From the NCBI GenBank assembly GCA_964016985.1, contig OZ024830.1, forward strand, positions 79,125,852-79,189,851: a stretch of 64,000 nt of DNA, given 5' to 3'. Positions within the stretch are counted from its first letter, which is position 1. Every line of letters begins with the position of its first letter. A model generated the notes under the pieces. It worked only from the letters and a program-made list of their open reading frames with translations. It ran no database searches and was not told where the DNA came from. A program made the translations under genes and the position numbers. The DNA is from Anodontia alba (taxonomy: Eukaryota; Mollusca; Bivalvia; Lucinida; Lucinidae). Shown here piece by piece: positions 56,464 through 64,000 of the stretch.

Positions 56464-57113
56464 CGTTTTTCTTTTTGGCTTTGTTCAGTGTGTGGGGGCG
56501 AGGTATAAAATAGTATCTTACTATAGCTTACACAGTTTACATGCATTCTTCAGCGTTATGTTACACAAAAGCATGACCATTTACCAACAAAATTAAAGCG
56601 ATTTTTTGTTGATATGTCGTACTTGCCATTAATATTTACAGGATCATCATCTGTGGTAAAAGTGTTATTATTATTATTTCTAACGCTTTGCGACACATAT
56701 ATCATTCAAATCGAATATAGTTTAACCGACTATTTTGAGTTCCTCTCCATTTGTACGTTTTCATAGCATATGATTGTAACATTTATATAATGGTTTGAAA
56801 AAATGTGGTAGCATAAATTATGTTTGCCACATTATCAAGGGGGTGAACCACATAACTTTTGAGTATCAGTTGCGGACATTTTCAATGCTAGCATCAGAAC
56901 CTGACAACATAGGCACTGTAAACTAGACAGTTACGTCGGCAGTCCTTTATCCGGGGACCACAATGCTAAAGTTACAGCATCAGAATATCTGCATTTCAAA
57001 AACCAATTTTAATAACCAGTCTGTACATGAATAAACCACTGGATCATTTAGTATTTTGTGTTTCAACGAATTCAGATCCTAGACTTCACAATCCACCGAC
57101 ATAAATATAATTT

Positions 57114-57327
57114 ATTGCAGAAACTAATCACAATGGGTGAAAGTATAGATCCGATTTTACCCTGTTCTTTAAAACTTCAAAACCTTATTCAGACTGACGC
57201 GACGGATTTTGAATATTCGTTTGCACAATCTGCAGTAATTTCAAGCAAGAAAATAGTTATGGAAATGAAATTCGACGCTGAACTGAACAACAACAATATT
57301 GCAAGAAAATGGAATCAGCACGATTAA
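57114..57327 (+). CDS. Candidate terminal exon, 64-71 codons, unknown
   Basis: An acceptor-like AATTTATTGCAG ends at about 57120, followed by a frame reading KLITMGESIDPILPCSLKLQ. It continues through TDATDFEYSFAQSAV to a TAA at 57325-57327. AATAAA follows at 57360. The segment is not in a recognised repeat. Phase 0 would be compatible with the UNC93-like exon, but the sequence is soluble and does not resemble UNC-93. Confidence 0.28.
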
Positions 57328-57689
57328 CATTCATACAATGGAACCCTTTGAACAGTTCAAATAAATAGTATGAAGCACAAAAGTGGGAAAACGTACCTTC
57401 TGACATGTGCGCCCAACGAAGACTCAAATCAGCTTGCGCATTCGCGCAGGCTGATTTGACTCTTCGTTGTCCGCATAAAGAAGCTTTGCATCTTTTGGCA
57501 TCCAAAATGCGCCAATCTTAGATTCTGACCAGGGTGTGCTAATGCGCAGGCTGATCTGAATTTTTCCTAGGCGCACTTGTCCGGAGGTACGTATCTGAAG
57601 TTACGGCTCATATTTCATGTGTTATTGTCTGCAACTCAACAATCAACGGTAATTGTCTTATTAAAGACAGTGATTGGGCTGCCTGTCAT

Positions 57690-58565
57690 ATATTGTCTTC
57701 AAAACTGGTTGGGCTCTAATTCTAACACCTCCCTCCCTCCCCACCCCCCCCCCTCCCCCCACCACACACACACACACACCCGATATACCACCCTTACACA
57801 CTCCGACAGTTTTTGGATTTAAATTTAAGAATTGAAACAGACTCAACTCACAAACTGACATGCAGTGTGTTGTGTTGTTATTCGGCTCACGCATGCAACT
57901 AAATCAGTTTCCTTTCACTCGGTAGACACTTTTGGTGTGCATTTCTTTTTCATTGAGTGCTTTCGGACATTTGGAAGGCGGCATCCTCATTTGTAACTCA
58001 GCAGTGAATTGGTTATCGAGTGGGTAACGACAGTGATGGGCCATCTGTTATAAATTGTCCTAATTGCTGGGTGGACTCTAACAGCCTCTACGACCGCAAG
58101 GCTGTTGAGAAGATTAGCCTTTAGGCTATCTATTAAAAACATTATTTACTAGCTTCCGTTTTAAAATGGAGAATAAGCCTACCCCCCACCCCACCCCCCC
58201 CCCCCATCCCCCTCCGCCCTCACCCCGAACTATATGTGAATTGAAATTTAAGAATTGAAGCAATTTATCTTACAAACTTTTGCAAGCTTTATCAGTCGCC
58301 GCTAAAGTCGCAAGTGTTTACAAATTGCGGACGCCATATCACTTCAGTAATGGTAGTTGGACAGTTAGCATGAAACAATCTTAAATTGCAGATGTTGCTT
58401 TTTTTCTTTTTTCTTCCCCAAACTCACATGCAGTGTGTTTTTTGTGTTGTTATTCGGCTCGCACCTATAACAAAATTAGTTTCCTTTTACACGGTAGACA
58501 CTTTTGGCGTGCAACTCTTTTTCCGCTGAACGTTTTCGAACATCTGAAAGACGGCATTTTCATAA
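57690..58565. repeat. Diverged tandem duplication, each unit with a C-rich tract
   Basis: GTGTGTTGTGTTGTTATTCGG with CGGTAGACACTTTTGG follows in unit 1 (57862-57932) and again in unit 2 (58433-58507). Each unit also has a C-rich tract (57723-57782, 58181-58222) followed by ATTTAAGAATTGAA. Offset about 570 bp on average. Confidence 0.75.
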
Positions 58566-58939
58566 ACTGACTTGCACAAAACATTAAAACTGATTTAATG
58601 CAACATTTCCAGATAATAGCAATATACCTGTGCAAAAAAAGATATACTGCGCAAAATGCTATGAATGGTTTCCTTGTTCGTTGGCTATAGAACCCACACT
58701 ATGAATGCATACTACTTTCCTCTGCTGTTTTGACAATTTGTTTTTTCTAATATAATTATTTTATATATTCATTTCAAAAAACAACAAAATTTAGTTCCTG
58801 GACTTTTTGTTTAGATCTATAAAAAAAACATTGATCTTTTTTATGAATAATAAATGAATATTTAACATAAACCTGTAATGCGCTATTCAGAACTGTAGCA
58901 GATGCGATTTTTGTTTTATTTATTTATTTATCTTTTATT

Positions 58940-59040
58940 TTTAAGATAAAATAATGCTGGGTTTGTATGTGAATCGTCTGGCTAGCAGATGATTCACATG
59001 AAATACCAAGCCTTATATTATCTGTAAAATAATACAAAAC
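58940..59040. repeat. Family B variant hairpin
   Basis: TATGTGAATCGTCTGGCTAG then CAGATGATTCACATGAAAT. The same modified core occurs at 62290-62325. Confidence 0.55.
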
Positions 59041-59469
59041 AAAAGTCGTTCGTATCAATTTGCTTAAGAGTCCAAACTCCAGCTTTGATGCAAATCGTTT
59101 TAGCAGTATACATTAAATAGAAAGGAAGGCAATGGTTAGGAATCGATACAATTCCCTAACACCTTCCGTCCAAGACTCCAAAGGAAAAAAAAAAGACGCA
59201 CTTAAAGCAACGGCACCACAATCAAAACACTACAAGCAGAAACCCAAAAGGACAGTTTCTCTTTCCAAAAACATTGGCCAGAGGGCTATCTAAAATAAAT
59301 AAAAAAAAATACCATGACATAACATGCAAAGGCAAACAATGACAGAAAATATAAACCACAGCAGAAGCACCGCCTTGGAATGTTCAGTGAAAAATTTACT
59401 GGGGATGGGGGTTGGAGTAGGGTTGGCTTAAACAGATTTTACATGGCCACAACCCTCGCTCTTAAGAAG

Positions 59470-59830
59470 TAAACCTTTCCTTGGCTCAAACATCTTTGGG
59501 ACCATGGAATTTTGTTCTAGACGCAGATAGTTAGAGTTACTGAAGGTTAATCACAACGCCAGATCTGGAGGCAAATGAAGATCTTCTATAAAATAATGGT
59601 ATGCTGAGTTTACTCATTAGTGTTGCCTCAATGATTAAATGAGTATATACGTATTACATTTTCATGATAAAAAAAAGAAAAAAATCCCTAAAGTATCCCT
59701 ATATATTTGCTTTTTATACTGTAGGAAGAATTTCCTTGGGACTTAAAAACGAGGTCGCATCGACTATGGTATGAGAGCCGGTGGTCGAGTCATATAAATA
59801 TTTACTGTATAAGGATATCTGAAGCAGTGG
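59470..59830 (+). repeat. Family P copy, uninterrupted
   Basis: It contains CTCAAACATCTTTGGGACCA, TTACTGAAGGTTAATCAC, GAGGCAAATGAAGATCTTC, the decayed hairpin TTTACTCATTAGTGTTGCC and AGGAAGAATTTCCTTGGG. It serves as the empty-site reference for the copy at 20180. Confidence 0.65.
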
Positions 59831-59959
59831 ACCCAAATGTACATATGAAAACTTTTTGTACTGCACTGTCAGTTTATGGACCATCACGCGTCAGCTAAAA
59901 TGGGCTTCTCCTTCTTTGAAATGCGACAATCTAGAAAATGTTCTCAAAGTATTCCTTAA

Positions 59960-60372
59960 TACAGGGATCAAACATGGTTTTTCATGCATTGACATTCGCC
60001 AGGTCCCAAAGGCCGCGGTTTTCAACAACTCCCAAGGGACCAGGCGAATATTAATGCATTGAAAAACATGTTCGATCGCTACTATTGCATAAAAGGTGAA
60101 AACATTTGCTACATTTCGTGTTATTTCTTGCACTATTTTGTTTCGCCTTTTCACCGATGTCTCGCGAACGAAACTTCCACTGACAATGCTCCTTCTAGGG
60201 CCGGGAAGTACACATCACGTAACGGCAGCAAATCTGTGGCCCCGGTACGATCATATTGAAATTTGCGTAGCCGTGCATTAACAGCGCGTGAATGTTCTTG
60301 TTAATACGCGGATTTTCGCCGGTTAATGCACGGCTGTTAATAACGTGCGACACTGCTTTTTATGCAATAATA
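59960..60372 (-). mobile_element. Family G copy 3 (reverse)
   Basis: Both hairpins in reverse order. It ends GCACTGCTTTTTATGCAATAA. Confidence 0.8.
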
Positions 60373-60586
60373 TATGAATGAAGTTACCCAGGAAAGTTCA
60401 CAATCACGACAAAGCGTTCCCGAGACACCGAAGAAAAGATCTATGAGGAGCACTGACAAGCCATAACGGCACCGTTTTAATGACAATCGTAATACAAACA
60501 ATTCCGAAATGCAACAGATAACAAAAACATATCGGAATGGAATTCTGGGCTGGCAGTGAAGGGTATAAAACAACTTTTACTCTATC

Positions 60587-60865
60587 CATCATGAAAACAT
60601 GCCTATAAAACTTTGACCCCACTAAAACCCCACTTTTATATAATAAAACTGGGGCTTAAAGGGGTACACATTATTTATCTAATTTCAGCTCAGAAACATA
60701 GATTGTGGGTACTTGTTAGAACCGCCCCGGCGAGGCGGTTCTAACGAGTACCCACAATCTATAGTTTGAGCGGAATATGAAAAATATCTGAATTTTTTAT
60801 CTGAAAATGTTCCTTTTTAGGTTGTAAAATTTTCAATACATTTGAATAATCGGGTTTTCGTAATG
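60587..60865 (-). mobile_element. MITE-A copy 17 (reverse)
   Basis: Full length. The core has one mismatch (GCCCCGGCGAGGC). Confidence 0.88.
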
Positions 60866-60988
60866 AAAGAAAAGGGCAATGACAAGCCATAACGACACCG
60901 TTTTAATAATAAACACAATTCAAACAATTCCGAACAACAACAGAAGAAACCTTATCGGAATGGAAAACTGGGTTGGGAGTAAGGGTAT

Positions 60989-61197
60989 ACTGGCTCCAGT
61001 CTCCAGTGACTAAATATTATTCTCACAATCCTGTTTGATAATCCACTTAACTAAAACCCCCAAAACTATCATGACTATAAAAGCCGGTCACTGGATTGAT
61101 CAGCCTAGTTATCATGATATTATTTTGTTTTTATTTTAGTGGCTTATTAAACAGGTTATAAGAAAAATATATTTAGTCACTCGAGACTGGAGCCAGT
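60989..61197. mobile_element. Family O MITE
   Basis: Inverted ends: ACTGGCTCCAGTCTCCAGTG ACTAAATAT against ATATTTAGTCACTCGAGACTGGAGCCAGT, one mismatch in about 29. Flanks AGTAAGGGTAT and AGTGAGGGGTGT suggest a target duplication of 8-10 bp. Confidence 0.75.
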
Positions 61198-61229
61198 CTG
61201 AGTGAGGGGTGTAAAACTACTTTTACTCT

Positions 61230-62224
61230 ATCGAAACCGTAGTTATATTATTAAAAGCTGAACTCACTTACTAACTAACTAACTAACTAGCTTATTGACT
61301 AACTAACCAACAATTTAACTAGCTAAATAAATAAATAAATAAATAAATGATATCCTAATAAGTGATTCCCAACACGTCATTGACTCATGACTTGATTAGA
61401 GCTTAAAATAATTAAGAAAATGCTCCTTTCATTGATAAATGTGCCGACGAACAGCATTTCCTAAAAATTGCAAGTGCGTCCAGCAAATACCAGGATAAAT
61501 GTTAATGTGTTTTTTGTTGTTTTTTTTTTTGTTTTTTTTTTTGTTTGTTTTTGTTTTTGTTTTTGTAAACTTAATAGGTAAGATGTATTAATTTTACAAA
61601 ATATCAGTTTTCCAATTTTTTTTTCTTTCTAGCGACCAATGTATTGCATTACATGTATAACTACTGCTCGTAGTAACAGTAACCAAATGCTTCCTTATTA
61701 GTCATGTTTTATTATAATAATGTTATGGCATATAAAAGCGCTAGCGGGATGTAAAGATATATATATTTTCAAAATTTTCCATGAAACATATGTTGTTGGA
61801 ACTCATTTAAAGCGCCTCATGTGTTGTTTTGGGGAAACCAGGAAAAGTGTCAATATTTTTCGTAAAATTTATAGCTTAGATGTATCAATTTTACATAATA
61901 TCAACGAAACTTATTTTTGTAGTTTGTATTCATTAGTAAACGCCGGCGAATAACTCACAAACGAAAAAACATACAAAAATGAAAAAACAAAACAAAGGGC
62001 TTTAGGTTAAGTTTGTCAGTGATTTACTGGCGTTAGCACATCGATAAAATCCATAAAACACGTGAAATTCGTACTTCATAATTCAGTAATTCATACGCGA
62101 GTCAAATAGTGTATTTTAGAAATCTACTTAGAAAAAATAATCCCAAGATTTCTGCTCCTTGAAACGTTTCAAATTTACCTGAGACCAATTAGATTGTTTT
62201 TACCCGTAAAGCACAAATCAGAAC
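61230..62224. other. Intergenic, simple repeats only
   Basis: AACT and AAAT short repeats (61260-61350) and T/G-rich simple sequence (61510-61565). A stretch at 61793-61840 (GGAACTCATTTAAAGCGCCTC) resembles the family P hairpin. No gene. Confidence 0.4.
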
Positions 62225-62350
62225 TGCAGCAGACAACATTTTTTATTATCATTTTTTTTTTTTTTTCAGAGAAAACAAGTTTTGACATTTCATGTGAATC
62301 GTTGCTTGGCAGATGATTCATGTGAAATTCCAAGACTTGTTCTCTCTGAA

Positions 62351-62383
<33 letters not shown>

Positions 62384-62426
62384 CAATTTTAGAATGTCGT
62401 CTGCTACAAATTTTGCTTGGCGCTTT
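62225..62426. mobile_element. Family B variant MITE, copy 8
   Basis: CAGCAGACAACATTTTTTAT at the left and AATGTCGTCTGCTACAAATT at the right. The core ATGTGAATCGTTGCTTGGCAG replaces the usual CAAATTG hairpin. An (ATA)n run lies at 62348-62381. Confidence 0.65.
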
Positions 62427-62427
62427 A

Positions 62428-62657
62428 CATCACGAAAACATACCTATATAATTTTGACCCCCTTAAACCCCACTTTTATACAGTAAAACTGGGGTTTACA
62501 GGGGTATACATTATTTTTCTTATTTCTGCTCAAAACATAGATTGTGGGTACTCGTTAGAACAGAAATATGAAAAATATCAGAATTTTTTATCTGAAAATT
62601 TTCATTTTTTTGGTGGTAAAATTTTCAGTATATTTGAATAGGTGTGTTTTCGTAATG
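62428..62657 (-). mobile_element. MITE-A copy 18 (reverse), half the core deleted
   Basis: The left part runs into CATAGATTGTGGGTACTCG, then TTAGAAC is joined straight to AGAAATATG. The central tip and one arm are gone. Otherwise intact. Confidence 0.88.
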
Positions 62658-63084
62658 GTTACGTATGTGAACGGTATTGTATAAATAATTTATAAAAGAG
62701 GCATATGCGCGCTCATACCGTTTCTCTATATGGAACTGAATTGAATGTTCCCTGGTTTGTTAGACAGGCGCTGCTTAATGGAGTCCAGGCAAATTGCAGG
62801 TCTGCTACATCAAAACTTTGCTTAACTTAATTATGTGCGGATTAGTCGGGAACCACTGGTCTCCGTTGACAATTTCGCAGCCAATGAGGTAATTTAGCGC
62901 AAATTTGTAATGGCGAAGCGTCTCATAGGCCCCATCAGAAATGCAATAAAGTGGAATCACCATTTAAGCGTAAAGATTGAATCCTGTAGAGCAAACAAAC
63001 CCGTCATTTTACTTGTACTTTTAGCAACATCATGCGCAACAGAAATGCGCCTTCAGACTCTGAGATTATAAAGCTAATTTTTTT

Positions 63085-63310
63085 TTTTTTTTTTTTTTTT
63101 TTTTCATGCTCAACTCAGCTGAGCATGAAATTTGTCCTGCTAATAAACCTCGTTACTAAAAGCTGCAAATTATTTCTTACTAAACGTGGCTGAGCATGAA
63201 AAATTCTTTGCAAATAAACATAACTATGCTGGCATTTTTGTATTTATTAGCAGAGAAAATTTCATGCGCAGCTCAGTTGAGCACGACAAACGTTTTATAA
63301 CCCCGGGACA
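63085..63310. mobile_element. Family K element
   Basis: TTTCATGCTCAACTCAGCTG then AGCATGAAAT, TATTAGCAGAGAAAATTTCA and CGTTTTATAACCCCGGG. Confidence 0.65.
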
Positions 63311-63479
63311 AAACAGCTACGACTCAGATCAAAGTGTGTACATATATCTGTGACATTGTTGTCCGTTCCGAATCAACGGATATTGCGGACAGAAAAGTTC
63401 TTATCAGACAGTGTATCGTTATCTGATCTGCATATGTAATGATCGTAGATGCACCGAAAACAACAAATATTTTATTTTG

Positions 63480-63750
63480 CATTACGAAAACACTCCTATT
63501 CAAAATTATTGAAAATTTCATCACCAAAAACTAAACGTCTTCAGAAAAAAATTCTGATACTTTTCATATTTCTACTCAAAACATAGATTGTGGGTACTCG
63601 TTAGAACCGCCTCTCCGAGGCGGTTGTAACGGATACACACAATCTATGTTTTTGAGCATAAAATAAGAAAAATAATGTATACCCCTGTAAACCCCAGTTT
63701 TTTTATATAAAAGTGTGATTTAAGGGGGTCAACATTATATGTTTTCATGT
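63480..63750 (+). mobile_element. MITE-A copy 19 (forward)
   Basis: Nearly full length. The right end is decayed after GGGGGTCAACATTATAT. Confidence 0.85.
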
Positions 63751-64000
63751 TAAGGGAAGTGAAAAAATATGCTAGATTTTCTGTTACATTTAACACTTGT
63801 AACTTACTGTTTGCTGTTTCTGCAAAGGAAAAGAAAGAATTTACTATAATTTGATTTTGTTTAGACATTACTAATTTTTAGATGATGGTACATGTAAGCG
63901 GGAATCTTGGAATCTTTTAACAGAGGTATCGCTCCTAAATGTACATGCATTTAATATATGTAAGGGGACTGGATATACTCGTTAGATTGTCTGCCTTGTT

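Larger units (their letters stand above)
60418..61229. repeat. Tandem duplication interrupted by two MITEs
   Basis: Unit 1 (60445-60585) and unit 2 (60875-60988 plus 61200-61229) share TGACAAGCCATAACG, ACACCGTTTTAATRA, AACAATTCCGAA, TATCGGAATGGAA and TAAAACWACTTTTACTCTATC. MITE-A copy 17 separates the units, and family O splits the second. Confidence 0.75.

Overview
The window looks like nuclear DNA of a bivalve mollusc. The evidence is an AT-rich background, spliced genes, a very high load of short palindromic (MITE-like) elements, long tandem arrays of ~145-bp monomers of a kind known from clams and other molluscs, a tRNA-derived SINE, Tc1-type transposons and many microsatellites. A veneroid-type clam is my best guess, but the species cannot be fixed from the sequence. 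Nothing bacterial, viral or CRISPR-like was seen.

Only two protein genes are well supported, both on the + strand. (1) Positions 789-4895 hold an unrecognised two-exon gene, about 263 residues in the window. Its 3.3-kb intron carries two palindromic elements, one of which has a Tc1 transposon inside it. (2) Positions 46008-47210 hold the long first coding exon (401 residues) of an UNC-93-like (UNC93A-type) membrane protein. It ends at a clean splice donor, and its remaining exons were not found in the 16.8 kb that follow. Weaker coding candidates lie at 542-754 (minus), 15367-15639, 15997-16253, 17343-17688, 52818-53198 and 57114-57327.

Most of the rest is transposon debris. The dominant family, called MITE-A here, has at least 19 copies of about 275 bp (about 5 kb in total). 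Each has a ~90-bp hairpin core, a second smaller hairpin and short related ends. Other families, named here for bookkeeping only, are: B (core GCAAATTGTCTCC/GGAGACAATTTGC), C and M (pogo/Tigger-type ends starting CAG, with TA duplications), D, E, F, G, I, K, L, N, O and P. Two related Tc1-like transposons (1.59 and 1.60 kb) each sit inside a MITE-A copy at a TA. Removing the transposon and one TA restores the MITE-A consensus exactly or almost exactly.

Layout: 0-5 kb, orphan gene with nested transposon. 5-8.7 kb, sparse DNA with family D and a 98-bp perfect palindrome. 8.8-11.7 kb, a mollusc-type inverted-end element holding two tandem arrays, the first with a seven-monomer higher-order repeat. 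12-20 kb, dense MITEs, SINE and microsatellites, with possible exons at 15.3-17.7 kb. 20.1-22.6 kb, three-level nested insertion. 22.6-45.8 kb, MITEs and microsatellites. 46-47.2 kb, UNC93-like exon. 47.2-64 kb, its presumed intron and intergenic DNA with more MITEs.

The genes show no sign of working together. The informative content of the window is the layering of the mobile elements, which gives a relative insertion order.
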